DNA of 64,000 nucleotides from JBBWZH01 sp035544115 (GCA_963714145.1 OY970235.1:1240001-1304000), one strand, 5' to 3'; counted from the stretch's first letter, positions 49,166 to 58,418 are shown. The notes: generated from the letters alone by a model not told the origin. Program-made: numbers and translations.

Positions 49166-50956
49166 ATGGACGTCAGCGTGCGGATCTTCTATCCCGAGCT
49201 GCCCGCGGTCGCCGAGCTGGTGCCGCACCGGGCCGCCTACATCGGCGACGCGGCCGGCCGCTGCGAGGTGTTCGCCTGGGACACCCGCCGGCAGCAGGCC
49301 CGCCAGCTCACCAACCGTCCACAAGGGACCGTCAGCTGCGCGATCGACCCGGCCGGCGCCGAGGTCTGGTGGTTCGACGACGACCTGGCCGGGGTGGGCG
49401 ACTGGCGGACCCAGCCGTTCGGCGGCGGCGCCGATCGGTTGGCGCTGCCGGGCGTGCCGGCCGGCCGGGCCGCCGGGCTGGCGATGGCCGCCGATGGCAC
49501 GGTCGCCGCCGGGATCGGCGAGGCCGGCGGGTTGACCGTCGTCGTCCGCCGGCCCACCGAACCGCCGCGGCGGATATTCCGGACCACCGGCTACGCCACC
49601 CTGGTCGACCTCGCCCACGACGGCGACGCGCTGGTGCTCGCCACCGAGCCGGCCGCCGCCGACGCGGTGCGGCTGATCGACCCGGCCGGCCGGGAGATCG
49701 CAACGCTGTCCGGAGTGGACGGTCCACTGTGGGCACTCGGGTTCGCTCCGGTGCCCGGGCCGCCGGTACTGCTGCTGGCCGTCCAGCGCGATACCGACTA
49801 CCGCCTCGCCACCTGGACCCAGGCCGGTGGTCTGTCCGATGTGGACTGGTGCGGGTTCGACTCGGAGATCGCGGCCAGCTGGTATCCGGACGGCCGGCGG
49901 GTGCTGGTCCGGCAGGACCGGCACGCCCGCAGCCTGCTGCACGAGGTCGACCTGACCGCCGGTACCACCCGACGGGTGCCGACCCCACCGGGCAGCCTGC
50001 TGGCCGCCGGGGTGCAGCCGGACGGCGACCTGCAGTACGTCTGGACCGACAGCGCGCACCCGCCGCGGCTGCGCACCGCGTCCGGCCTGCGCCTGCCCGG
50101 CCCGGTCGACGTGGCCCAGCCGGGCCGCTGCCAGGACCTCTGGGTGGACGGCCCGGCCGGCCGGGTGCACGCCCTGCTCACCGTGCCCGACCGGCCCGGC
50201 CCGTACCCGACCGTCGTGCTGCTGCACGGCGGCCCGTACGAGGCGGCCCGGGACGCGTACGACCCGCTGGTGTCGGTGTTCGTCGGCACCGGCTGCGCGG
50301 TGGTGCGGCCGAACTACCGCGGCTCGACCGGGTACGGCGCCGCCTGGCGGCAGGCGTCCGCCGACGACGGTGTGGGCCTGACCGCGCTGGCGGACATCGC
50401 CGCGGTGCGGGCCGAGTTGATCCGCACCGGGGTGGCGCGTCCGGGCCAGATCGCGGTGTGTGGCGAGTCCTGGGGCGGCTACCTGGCGCTGCTCGCGGCC
50501 GGGGTGCAGCCGGAGCTCTGGCAGGCGGTGGCCGCGGTCAGCCCGATCGCCGACTACGCCGCCGCGTTCGCCGCGGCCACCCCGGCGGTGCGCGCGCTGG
50601 ACCTGCAGCTGTTCGGCGGCACCCCGGACGAGCTGCCGGCGCGGTACGCCGCGTCCTCGCCGATCAGCTACGCCGCGGCGGTGCGGGCCCCGGTGCTGCT
50701 GGTCGCCGGCACCGCCGACGAGAAGTGCCCGCCGGCCCAGGTGCAGGCGTACGCCGACGCGCTGGCCGACCACGGCCGGGCGCCGGACCTGGTCTGGGTC
50801 GAGACCGGCCACCAGGGGTACGACGCCGCCGGCCGCGCCGAGGTGCTGGGCACCGTGGTGCGCGCGGTCTGCACGGCGCTCGGCGGCAAGCCCGAAACAG
50901 CCCCCGCGAGTGCCCTGGCCGGCCGGCCACCGGGCACGCCGGCGGGGGCCAGATGA
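49166..50956 (+). CDS. S9 family (prolyl oligopeptidase-type) serine peptidase
   Basis: 596 residues. An N-terminal beta-propeller (about 1-340) precedes an alpha/beta-hydrolase domain. The triad is visible: serine in GESWGGYLALL, aspartate in VAGTADEKCPP and histidine in ETGHQGYDAAG. The oxyanion region reads LHGGPYEAARDAYDPL. Such enzymes cut short peptides after proline or other residues. Between the exporter and the twin peptides, a leader-removing or product-trimming role is the natural inference. The twin peptides contain one proline (N-N-P-L), a possible cut site. Confidence 0.88.
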   Translation: MDVSVRIFYPELPAVAELVPHRAAYIGDAAGRCEVFAWDTRRQQARQLTNRPQGTVSCAIDPAGAEVWWFDDDLAGVGDWRTQPFGGGADRLALPGVPAGRAAGLAMAADGTVAAGIGEAGGLTVVVRRPTEPPRRIFRTTGYATLVDLAHDGDALVLATEPAAADAVRLIDPAGREIATLSGVDGPLWALGFAPVPGPPVLLLAVQRDTDYRLATWTQAGGLSDVDWCGFDSEIAASWYPDGRRVLVRQDRHARSLLHEVDLTAGTTRRVPTPPGSLLAAGVQPDGDLQYVWTDSAHPPRLRTASGLRLPGPVDVAQPGRCQDLWVDGPAGRVHALLTVPDRPGPYPTVVLLHGGPYEAARDAYDPLVSVFVGTGCAVVRPNYRGSTGYGAAWRQASADDGVGLTALADIAAVRAELIRTGVARPGQIAVCGESWGGYLALLAAGVQPELWQAVAAVSPIADYAAAFAAATPAVRALDLQLFGGTPDELPARYAASSPISYAAAVRAPVLLVAGTADEKCPPAQVQAYADALADHGRAPDLVWVETGHQGYDAAGRAEVLGTVVRAVCTALGGKPETAPASALAGRPPGTPAGAR

Positions 50957-51085
50957 GTCCCGGCGCGCGGCGGATCCCGCCCGGGCAACACCTGAACCTG
51001 AGGTCGGCCGGACCGGTCGTGCGCACGGCCGGGGACCCGCCTGCGGCCATCTCAGAACAGTCCACAGTGGAGGGAGGTGAACAGA

Positions 51086-51181
51086 GTGAAGAAGAGCGTC
51101 GTGCACAACAACCCGCTTGGCGGTAACCGTGACCAGAGCCGCGCGGTCTCGGTCAGCGTGACCGTGACGGTCCGGTTCTGA
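51086..51181 (+). CDS. candidate RiPP precursor peptide 1 (31 aa)
   Basis: GTG 51086 follows GGAGGGAGGTGA, an almost perfect anti-SD match, five bases upstream. The 31-residue product starts VKKSVVHNNPLGGNRDQ and ends with alternating beta-branched residues VSVSVTVTVRF. It is 171 bases from a second copy with the same N-terminal block and directly precedes a B12-radical SAM gene of the peptide C-methyltransferase class. Val/Thr-rich C-termini suit beta-carbon methylation. It is too short for routine gene calling, and its reality rests on the conserved pair and the ribosome-binding sites. Confidence 0.78.
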   Translation: MKKSVVHNNPLGGNRDQSRAVSVSVTVTVRF

Positions 51182-51256
51182 CGGTCGACGCCAGGCGCTG
51201 ACCTGGCCTTGGCCTGGTGACGCCAGCCAGTGTCCACAATGGAGGGAGGCTAAGCC

Positions 51257-51352
51257 ATGCGCAAGAGCGTCGTGCACAACAACCCGCTCGGTGGCAACCG
51301 CGACCAGAACAGGTCGGTCTCGGTCACCGTGACGGTTCGGGTCAGCTTCTGA
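51257..51352 (+). CDS. candidate RiPP precursor peptide 2 (31 aa)
   Basis: ATG 51257 with GGAGGGAGG seven bases upstream. Residues 3-17 (KSVVHNNPLGGNRDQ) are identical to peptide 1. The C-terminal part is VSVTVTVRVSF, differing in order from peptide 1. Synonymous changes (CTT/CTC, GGT/GGC, CGT/CGC) in the shared block show that the protein, not just the DNA, has been conserved after duplication. The stop is 107 bases before the radical SAM start. Confidence 0.8.
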   Translation: MRKSVVHNNPLGGNRDQNRSVSVTVTVRVSF

Positions 51353-51459
51353 CCTGAAGTCGGGCGCGGGCGGGGTGGGACCTCTCCACCCCGCCCGTCC
51401 CCCCGGCCCCGCAGCACCCAGCGCCATCGTTCCGCCCTACCTGGAAGCAGGAAACCGCT

Positions 51460-53508
51460 GTGCGAATTCTCCTCGTCAACATGCCGTGGGCACTGATCGA
51501 CGTGCCGTCGCTGGCGCTGGGAATCCTCCGGCGCTCCGCCCAGGCCGCCGTGCCGGACGCCGAGATCGACGTCATGCACGCCAACCTCGACTACGTCGAC
51601 TGGGTCACCGAGCGGGGTGACTTCACCGTTCAGGACTACTACTTCTACTCGCTGGAGACGTACTTCCTCGGCGTCGGTGACTGGGTTTTCTCGTCCGCCC
51701 TGTACGACGACCCGCAGTGGCGGGTGGCCGAGCTGACCGAGCAGGTGCCGATGTCGGACCGGCACCGGGCCAGCGCGCTGGACCTGCACCGGCGCGCGCC
51801 GGAGTTCATCGCCGATATCGCCGCGAAGATCCTGGCGTACCAGCCGGACCTGGTCGGCTTCACCTCCACGTTCCAGCAGAACGTGGCCGCGCTGGCCGCG
51901 GCCAGGGCGGTCAAGCAGGCCGCGCCGCACGTGCTCACCGCGTTCGGCGGCGCGAACTGCGATGGCGAGCAGGGCGAGGCGATACACCGCAACTTCCCGT
52001 TCGTGGACTTCGTGGTCCGCGGCGAGGGCGAGGCGGCCTTCCCGGACCTGCTGCGCGCGCTGACCGGCGCTGCGCCCGCCACCCCGGTCGGCGGCCCCGG
52101 GTCGCTGCGCGGCGTGAACCTGCTGGCGGCCGGCGACCTGCCGCGCGGCGCCGCCCCGCGCGGCGCCGACCCGCGCGACGGCGGCAGCCCGCTGGCCACC
52201 GTGCCCGGGCTGTGCTGGCGCCGGCCGGACGGCACCGCGGCGGTGAACCCGATGAACGCCCGCCCGCTGGCCCCGGCCGAGATCGTCGGGCCGGACTACG
52301 ACGGCTACTTCGAGCGGCTGGAGGCGTCCGCGGCCCGGCACTGGGTGGAGCCGAAGCTGGTCGTCGAGGGCGCCCGTGGCTGCTGGTGGGGGCAGAAGCA
52401 CCACTGCACGTTCTGTGGCCTGAACGGCTCGTTCATGGAGTTCCGCAGCAAGAGCCCGACCACCTTCCGGGACGAGATCCTCGGCCTGGTGCAGCGGCAC
52501 CAGGTGCTGGACATGTTCGTGGTCGACAACATCCTGGACATGAACTACGTGACCACGCTGCTGCCGATGATCATCGACTCCGGCTACGACCTGCGGATGC
52601 AGTACGAGATCAAGTCCAACATGCGCCGGCAGCAGTTGGACACGCTGTTCGACGCCGGACTGGTCAACGTCCAGCCGGGGATCGAGAGCCTGAACACCCG
52701 GGTCCTGAAGATCATGGACAAGGGCGTCACCGGCTGCCAGAACGTCCGGATGCTGCGGGACTCGGCCAGCGCCGGCATCTCGGTCGCCTGGAACTACCTG
52801 TACGGCTTCCCGGGCGAGACGGACGAGGACTACCTGCCGGTGATCGAGCAGCTGCCGGCGCTGTTCCACCTGCCGCCGGTGGACGGGGTGGCCCGGATCG
52901 TGATCGAGCGGTTCAGCCCCTACTTCAACCGGCCGGAGCTGGGCTTCGGTGCGCTGCGCCCGGCCGCCCAGTACGGGCTGAACTACGACCTGCCCGAGTC
53001 CGAGCTGCTCGACCTGGCCTACCTGTTCGCGGTGCCGCCGCGCGGGGTGGACGAGACCGTCGGGGACCAGCTGCGCGCCGCCGCCGAGCGCTGGCAGCAG
53101 GAATACACCGAGAGCCGGCTCTCGCACACCGACCTGGGCGCGGAGATCGTGCTCGTCAGCCGGCGCCGCGACTTCGACTGGACCGTGCTGCGGCTGACCG
53201 ATCCGGTGCAGGTGGCCGCGTTCCGGCTGCTCGACCAGCCGCACACGGTGGAATCGCTGGCCCGCAAGCTGACCGCGCCGGAGGCCGAGCTGGCCGAGCT
53301 GCTCGCCGGCTGGGTACGGCTGGGCATCGTGTTCACCGAGACCGGGCACTACGTCCAGATCGCGCCGCAGGCCACCAACCACGAACTGCTCCGGATCGCG
53401 CCGGCGACCCCGGACGGCGCCGACCCGGCCGAGCCGGACAGGTCGGCCGACCGGGCCGAGCCGGCCCAGTTGGCCGGAGCCGCCGAACTGGCCGGCGCGC
53501 CGGTCTGA
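51460..53508 (+). CDS. RiPP maturation B12-binding radical SAM C-methyltransferase (TIGR03975-like)
   Basis: 682 residues. The N-terminal cobalamin-binding-like domain begins MRILLVNMPWALIDVPSLALGIL and includes PDLVGFTSTFQQNVAALAAARAVK and TAFGGANCDGEQG. The radical SAM cluster uses an unusual C-x7-C-x2-C (RGCWWGQKHHCTFCGLNG, about residues 307-317), the hallmark of RiPP rSAM protein 1 enzymes. NVQPGIESLNTRVLKIMDKG and WNYLYGFPGETDEDY are also typical. Relatives methylate unactivated sp3 carbons of ribosomal peptides using methylcobalamin. GTG 51460 follows GCAGGAAA. Confidence 0.92.
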   Translation: MRILLVNMPWALIDVPSLALGILRRSAQAAVPDAEIDVMHANLDYVDWVTERGDFTVQDYYFYSLETYFLGVGDWVFSSALYDDPQWRVAELTEQVPMSDRHRASALDLHRRAPEFIADIAAKILAYQPDLVGFTSTFQQNVAALAAARAVKQAAPHVLTAFGGANCDGEQGEAIHRNFPFVDFVVRGEGEAAFPDLLRALTGAAPATPVGGPGSLRGVNLLAAGDLPRGAAPRGADPRDGGSPLATVPGLCWRRPDGTAAVNPMNARPLAPAEIVGPDYDGYFERLEASAARHWVEPKLVVEGARGCWWGQKHHCTFCGLNGSFMEFRSKSPTTFRDEILGLVQRHQVLDMFVVDNILDMNYVTTLLPMIIDSGYDLRMQYEIKSNMRRQQLDTLFDAGLVNVQPGIESLNTRVLKIMDKGVTGCQNVRMLRDSASAGISVAWNYLYGFPGETDEDYLPVIEQLPALFHLPPVDGVARIVIERFSPYFNRPELGFGALRPAAQYGLNYDLPESELLDLAYLFAVPPRGVDETVGDQLRAAAERWQQEYTESRLSHTDLGAEIVLVSRRRDFDWTVLRLTDPVQVAAFRLLDQPHTVESLARKLTAPEAELAELLAGWVRLGIVFTETGHYVQIAPQATNHELLRIAPATPDGADPAEPDRSADRAEPAQLAGAAELAGAPV

Positions 53509-53546
53509 CCGCCAGCCGAGAAACCGCCAGCCGAGAAGGGGAAACA

Positions 53547-54206
53547 ATGACCACGATGCTGGCCGGGCTGCGGCTGCGGCTCTGGCGCGAACACGACGAG
53601 GCGCTGCTGACCGCGCCCGGGATGGCGATGGGGGAGTGGTCCGCGCCCGGCCTCAACGCGGACCTCGCCGGGGCGGTGGAGCAGCTTTACCGCGACGGCG
53701 TCCGCCGGGTCGCGTTCGACCGCCCGGTCGACCTCACCGGCGACCTGGACGCGGCCACCCTGGTGCAGGCCATGGTGCTGCTGGGTGAGCTGACCAGCTG
53801 GGCGATCGTGGTCGACTGGGAACTGCTGGTCGGTGCGCACCTGGACGTCTGGCAGCGGCTGAACCACCTGCACCCGCCGCGCCAGCTGCCCGACCATCCG
53901 GATGCCGAGGAGGTGCTGGCGGACTGGCGCGGCACGTTCTACCTGTGCAAGTGCATCTACCGGCAGGGCCCCGGGTTCGTCCAGGTGCGGGACCGGCGGA
54001 GCGGATCGCTGGCCCGGTTCACGATCGACGTCCCGGAGTACCTGACCGCGATCGAGACACTGCTGCCCGGGGCGCCGAGCGCCGCCGTCCCGGCCGGGGT
54101 GCTGGCCGAGTTCGTGGCCGAGGGGCTGGCCGGAACGGCCGGCGACCTGGCCTGGTGGCTGCCCTACCGGGTGCGCCGCTGGCCGTACCCTTCCATGATC
54201 GTCTAA
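53547..54206 (+). CDS. DUF5825 family protein, RiPP rSAM partner
   Basis: 219 residues. It starts MTTMLAGLRLRLWREHDEALLTAPGMAMGEW. The middle part has VVDWELLVGAHLDVWQRLNHLHPP and CKCIYRQGPGFVQVRDRR. It resembles the DUF5825 proteins that accompany RiPP-maturing B12 radical SAM enzymes in actinomycetes. The role is unknown; precursor binding is a guess from its constant pairing. GAAGGGGAAACA precedes the ATG, 38 bases after the radical SAM gene, across a duplicated ccgccagccgagaa segment. Confidence 0.72.
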   Translation: MTTMLAGLRLRLWREHDEALLTAPGMAMGEWSAPGLNADLAGAVEQLYRDGVRRVAFDRPVDLTGDLDAATLVQAMVLLGELTSWAIVVDWELLVGAHLDVWQRLNHLHPPRQLPDHPDAEEVLADWRGTFYLCKCIYRQGPGFVQVRDRRSGSLARFTIDVPEYLTAIETLLPGAPSAAVPAGVLAEFVAEGLAGTAGDLAWWLPYRVRRWPYPSMIV

Positions 54207-54235
54207 GGATGGCCCGCTCCGGCTAGTCTGCCGGC

Positions 54236-55918
54236 ATGCACGGAGCGCGGGTGGTGCGGGCACCACGGGGCCCGGAACGGTCGGCACGCAGCTGGGGCGC
54301 CGAGGGCGCGCTGCGGATGCTGCACAACAACCTCGACCCGGAGGTCGCCGAACGCCCGGACGACCTGGTCGTCTACGGCGGCTCGGGCCGGGCCGCCCGG
54401 GACTGGCGCAGCTTCGACGCGATCGTGGAGTCGCTGCGCACGATGGCGCCGGACGACACGCTGCTGGTGCAGAGCGGCAAGCCGGTCGGCCTGGTCCGCA
54501 CCCACGAGCAGGCGCCCCGGGTGCTGATCGCGAACTCGCTGCTGGTGCCGCGCTGGGCCACCCCCGAGCACTTCCGCGAGCTGGAGGACGCGGGGCTGAC
54601 CATGTACGGCCAGATGACCGCCGGCTCCTGGATCTACATCGGCACCCAGGGCATCCTGCAGGGCACGTACGCGACGTTCGCCGAGGTGGCCGCGCAGCAC
54701 TTCGGCGGGACGCTGGCCGGCACGATCACGCTGACCGCCGGGCTGGGCGGGATGGGTGGCGCGCAGCCACTGGCCATCACCGGCAACGGCGGCGCCGCGC
54801 TGTGCGTCGAGGTCGACCCGGCCCGGGCGGAGCGCCGGCTGGCCGGCGGGTTCCTCGACGAGATCGCGGAGTCGCTCGGTGCCGGCGTCGCGCTGGTCGA
54901 GGCGGCCCGCCGGGACCGCCGGCCGCTGTCGGTGGCGGTCATCGGCAACGCCGCCGAGACCCACCCCGAGCTGCTCCGGCGCGGCTTCGTCCCGGACGTG
55001 GTGACCGACCAGACCTCCGCGCACGACGCGCTGAACGGGTACGTCCCGGCCGGGGTGTCCATCGCCGAGGCCGCCGAACTGCGCCGGGCCAAGCCGGCCG
55101 GGTACGTCGAACGGGCGCAGGCGTCGATGGCCACCCACTGCCGGGCGATGCTGGACTTCAAGCGGGCCGGCGCGGTCGTCTTCGACTACGGCAACGGGCT
55201 GCGCGGGCAGGCCCAGGACGCCGGCGTGGCCGACGCGTTCGACTACCCGGGCTTCGTCCTGGCCTACATCCGGCCGCTGTTCGCCCGCGGCGCCGGGCCG
55301 TTCCGGTGGGCCTGCCTGTCCGGCGACCCGGCCGATCTGGCCGCCACCGACGAGGCGGTGCTGGCCGCGTTCCCGGACGACGACGGGCTGCAGCGCTGGA
55401 TCCGGTTCGCCCAGGAGCGGGTGCAGGGGCAGGGCCTGCCGGCCCGGATCTGCTGGCTCGGCTACGGCCAGCGCAACGTCGCCGGCACCGCGTTCGACGA
55501 CCTGGTCGCCCGCGGTGTGCTGACCGCGCCGGTCGCGATCGGCCGCGACCACCTGGACGCGGGATCGGTCGCCTCGCCGGAGCGGGAGACCGAGGGGATG
55601 CGCGACGGCTCGGACGCCATCGCCGACTGGCCGATCCTCAACGCGTTGCTGAACACGGCGTCCGGCGGGTCCTGGGTGTCGGTGCACCACGGCGGCGGGG
55701 TCGGCATCGGCAAGTCCATCCACGCCGGTGTGGTGGTGGTCGCCGAGGGCACGCCGGCGTCCCGGGAGCGGGTCGAGCGGGTGCTGACCAACGACCCGGG
55801 CACCGGCGTACTGCGGCACGCCGACGCCGGCTACGACATCGCCCTGGACACCGCCCGCAACGTCGGCATCCGCATCCCGCTCGAACCCGGCACGCACGCC
55901 CCGGCCTGGCAACCGTGA
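54236..55918 (+). CDS. hutU: urocanate hydratase
   Basis: 560 residues, the normal length. The NAD-binding urocanase signatures are clear: MLHNNLDPEVAERPDDLVVYGGSGRAARDW, TAGLGGMGGAQPLA, FDYGNGLRGQA, CLSGDPADL and SGGSWVSVHHGGGVGIG. It converts urocanate to 4-imidazolone-5-propionate in histidine degradation. It is followed by hutI with a GTGA overlap. TAGTCT lies close to the ATG and could give a near-leaderless transcript. hutH is not in the window. Confidence 0.96.
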   Translation: MHGARVVRAPRGPERSARSWGAEGALRMLHNNLDPEVAERPDDLVVYGGSGRAARDWRSFDAIVESLRTMAPDDTLLVQSGKPVGLVRTHEQAPRVLIANSLLVPRWATPEHFRELEDAGLTMYGQMTAGSWIYIGTQGILQGTYATFAEVAAQHFGGTLAGTITLTAGLGGMGGAQPLAITGNGGAALCVEVDPARAERRLAGGFLDEIAESLGAGVALVEAARRDRRPLSVAVIGNAAETHPELLRRGFVPDVVTDQTSAHDALNGYVPAGVSIAEAAELRRAKPAGYVERAQASMATHCRAMLDFKRAGAVVFDYGNGLRGQAQDAGVADAFDYPGFVLAYIRPLFARGAGPFRWACLSGDPADLAATDEAVLAAFPDDDGLQRWIRFAQERVQGQGLPARICWLGYGQRNVAGTAFDDLVARGVLTAPVAIGRDHLDAGSVASPERETEGMRDGSDAIADWPILNALLNTASGGSWVSVHHGGGVGIGKSIHAGVVVVAEGTPASRERVERVLTNDPGTGVLRHADAGYDIALDTARNVGIRIPLEPGTHAPAWQP

Positions 55919-57105
55919 ACCACGCGGACGGGGAACTGGTCGTCCGCCGGATCGGTCGGCTGGTGACGCAGGCCGGCCCGCCACTCGACGGGCCGGCGGC
56001 GGTGCTGATCCGGTCCGGCCGGGTGGTCTGGGCCGGACCGGAGCGCGACCTGCCCACCGGCCCGGCCCTGCCCGAGCTGGACGCCGGCGGCGGCTGCGTG
56101 CTGCCCGGCTTCGTCGACCCGCACACCCACCTGCTCTGGGCCGGCAACCGGCGGGCCGAGTTCCTGGCGCGGCTGGCGGGGGAGCGGTACGACGGCGGCG
56201 GCATCGCCAGCACGGTGGCCGCGACGACGGCCGCCGCCGACGCCGAGCTGCTCGGGCTGGCCCGCGGCCGGGTCGCCGCGATGCTCGCCAACGGCACCAC
56301 CACGGTCGAGATCAAGACCGGCTACGGGCTCGCCCCGGCCGCCGAGCTGCGGCTGCTCGGCCTGATCAGCGAGCTGGCCGCGGCGGTGCCGCCCCGGGTA
56401 CAGGCCACCTTCCTGGCGCATGTGGTGCCGGCCGGCACCGACCGGGCCACGCACGTGGCCGCCCTGGCCGCCGCCATGCCGGCCGCCGCGGCGGCCGGGG
56501 CCCGGTGGTGCGACGTGTTCTGCGACCGCGGCGCGTTCACCCTGGCCGAGACCGCGTCGTTGCTGTCGGCCGCCCGGGCGGCCGGGCTGGGCACCCGGCT
56601 GCACGCCGAGCAGCTGGCCAACACCGGGGCCGCCGCGCTGGCCGCCGAGCACGGCTGCGCCAGCGCCGACCACCTCGACCTGGTCGACGCGGCCGGTGCC
56701 AAGGCGATGGCCGCCGCGGACGTGGTCGGCGTGCTGCTGCCCACCGCCACGCTGTCCACCCGCGGCCGCGCCTGGGACACCGCCCGCACCCTGCGCGAGG
56801 CCGGCGTGACCCTCGCCCTCGGCACCGACTGCAACCCCGGCACCTCCTGGTGCGAGTCGATGCCGGCCGCCATGCAGCTGAGCTGCCTGCTGCTCGGCCT
56901 GTCGGTGGACGAGGCCGTCCGGGCGGCCACCGTCGGCGGCGCGGCCGCCCTCCGGCTGCCCGACGTCGGGCACCTGGGTGCCGGCGCCCGCGGCGACCTG
57001 GTCGTGCTGGCCGCCGACCACGAGGCGGACCTGATCGCGCACCTGGGCGCCCGGCCGGCCCGCCGCACCGTCATCGGCGGCGAACCCGCCAGCGGGTTCG
57101 CCTAG
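55915..57105 (+). CDS. hutI: imidazolonepropionase
   Basis: 396 residues of the amidohydrolase superfamily. Metal-binding HTH is in GFVDPHTHLLWAGNR. Substrate contacts are TTTVEIKTGYGL and RLHAEQLANTGAAALA, and the metal aspartate is in ALGTDCNPGTSWCESM. It hydrolyses imidazolonepropionate to N-formimidoyl-glutamate. GTG 55915 overlaps the hutU stop, so the two genes are translationally coupled. Confidence 0.95.
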   Translation: MNHADGELVVRRIGRLVTQAGPPLDGPAAVLIRSGRVVWAGPERDLPTGPALPELDAGGGCVLPGFVDPHTHLLWAGNRRAEFLARLAGERYDGGGIASTVAATTAAADAELLGLARGRVAAMLANGTTTVEIKTGYGLAPAAELRLLGLISELAAAVPPRVQATFLAHVVPAGTDRATHVAALAAAMPAAAAAGARWCDVFCDRGAFTLAETASLLSAARAAGLGTRLHAEQLANTGAAALAAEHGCASADHLDLVDAAGAKAMAAADVVGVLLPTATLSTRGRAWDTARTLREAGVTLALGTDCNPGTSWCESMPAAMQLSCLLLGLSVDEAVRAATVGGAAALRLPDVGHLGAGARGDLVVLAADHEADLIAHLGARPARRTVIGGEPASGFA

Positions 57106-57109
57106 ACCA

Positions 57110-57165
57110 CCGGTGCCGGGGCCGGCCGACCCGCGTCGGTGCCCGTCGGCGCCGGCCCCCACCGG
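57110..57165. terminator. long GC-rich hairpin after hutI
   Basis: CCGGTGCCGGGGCCGGC (57110-57126) pairs with GCCGGCCCCCACCGG (57151-57165) with a two-base bulge. It lies between convergent hutI and the SsgA-like gene and could terminate both. Confidence 0.5.
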
Positions 57166-57206
57166 CGGCGACGAACTGCCGGCGCGGGCGGGCGCCGGCC
57201 GACCGG

Positions 57207-57635
57207 CTAGCTCAGGTCATCGTGCAGCAGCAGATCCAGCTCGGCATCCAGATCAAGATGCGCCGTTTCGGTGCCGGCCGGCACGATCACATCGCACCGG
57301 CGGGTGAAATCCACCAGGACCTCCCGCGGCACGGTGAACAGCGCGCGGCCGGACGGCGAGCAGAGCTCGACGTAGACCGGGCCGGTCAGATCCTCCGGCG
57401 ACGGCCAGATCCGGACGTCCCCATCGCCGGACGGCGCGACGAGTCCATCCACGATCAACTGCCGAGCGAACATCCATTCGACGGCTTCCCGCCCCGGTGC
57501 GGTCGGGAAACCCAACCGCACCGCGTACGGATCGTCCGAGTCGTAGCGTAGCGTCGCCTCAAGGGCGACGTCGGCCCGCGGTACTACCAGGCGCAGGGTC
57601 AGTGCGGCCCGCACCTCCGCAGAAGGTTTGATCAT
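57207..57635 (-). CDS. SsgA-family sporulation/cell-division regulator (SsgA/SsgB-like)
   Basis: 142 residues from ATG 57635 with GGGGGAG upstream. A single SsgA domain: LTLRLVVPRADVALEATLRYDSDDPYAVRLGFPTA, VEWMFARQLIVDGL and VYVELCSPSGRALFTVPREVLVDFTRR. SsgA-like proteins occur only in morphologically complex actinobacteria, where SsgB recruits FtsZ to sporulation septa. This copy cannot be assigned to a subgroup by eye. Confidence 0.88.
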   Translation of the reverse strand: MIKPSAEVRAALTLRLVVPRADVALEATLRYDSDDPYAVRLGFPTAPGREAVEWMFARQLIVDGLVAPSGDGDVRIWPSPEDLTGPVYVELCSPSGRALFTVPREVLVDFTRRCDVIVPAGTETAHLDLDAELDLLLHDDLS

Positions 57636-57806
57636 GGTCACTCCCCCGTGTGGCCATCTTCTTACCACCTGTGACGATGTTCGCGCTGCCCTGACACCGG
57701 ATGGATATCGTGTGCCGCAGATTGACCGGCTCATCGCTGTGGCGCCTGGCCATGACTGAACCGCTCAGGCACCCTGGTGCGAACCCAGATCGTGAGGAGC
57801 GCGACG

Positions 57807-58418
57807 TTGACCACGCCGACGAGGCCTCGCGGGGACGGCGTCTCGGACGCAGACCTCGTGAGTCGCCTTGCGGCCGGCGACCCCCGGGCAATGGAAGAGC
57901 TGTACGACCGATACAGCCGGCCGGCGTACTCGCTGGCCAGGCGGATCACCGGCGAGGCGGTTTTCGCCGAAGAGGTCGTCCAGGAAGTCTTCCTCGCGCT
58001 CTGGCGGGACCCGGCCAAGTTCGATCCGGCCCGCGGCGGTTTCGCCAGCTGGCTGCTCGCGGCCACCCATCACAAGGCGGTCGACGCGGTCCGGCGCGAG
58101 CAGACGGTGCGCCGTCGCCGCGCCCAGGCCGCCGAGGAGTCCGACTGGTTCGAGACCGCGACCGCTGACGCGCCCACCATCGAGGACGCCGTCTGGACCG
58201 GGCTGCGCGGCGAGCAGGTCCGCAAGGCACTGGCCACGCTGCCGGCCCCGCAGCGCGAGGCGCTGGCGCTGGCCTACTTTGGTGGGTACACGCAGCGGGA
58301 GATCGCCGAGATGACCGGAATACCACTCGGCACCGTCAAGACCAGGATGCTCGCCGGCATGCGCCGGCTGCGGGTCCTGCTGGACGGCGTCGACGACTCG
58401 AAGGGGGTGCGTCGATGA
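57807..58418 (+). CDS. ECF RNA polymerase sigma factor, SigK-like
   Basis: 203 residues from TTG 57807, which has AGGAG seven bases upstream; the longer GTG 57777 start is less likely. Region 2 reads YDRYSRPAYSLARRITGEAVFAEEVVQEVFLALWRDPAKFDP. Region 4 reads LATLPAPQREALALAYFGGYTQREIAEMTGIPLGTVKTRMLAGMRRLR. It is paired by an ATGA overlap with an RskA-like anti-sigma factor, the arrangement of SigK/RskA. Confidence 0.88.
   Translation: MTTPTRPRGDGVSDADLVSRLAAGDPRAMEELYDRYSRPAYSLARRITGEAVFAEEVVQEVFLALWRDPAKFDPARGGFASWLLAATHHKAVDAVRREQTVRRRRAQAAEESDWFETATADAPTIEDAVWTGLRGEQVRKALATLPAPQREALALAYFGGYTQREIAEMTGIPLGTVKTRMLAGMRRLRVLLDGVDDSKGVRR

Noticed and set aside
48839..51427. 862-codon minus-strand frame over the exporter and S9 peptidase
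   Set aside because: Antisense shadow of two clear protein families, and it also crosses the twin peptide gene.
51250..53547. 765-codon minus-strand frame
   Set aside because: Antisense to the B12-radical SAM gene and peptide 2; composition only.
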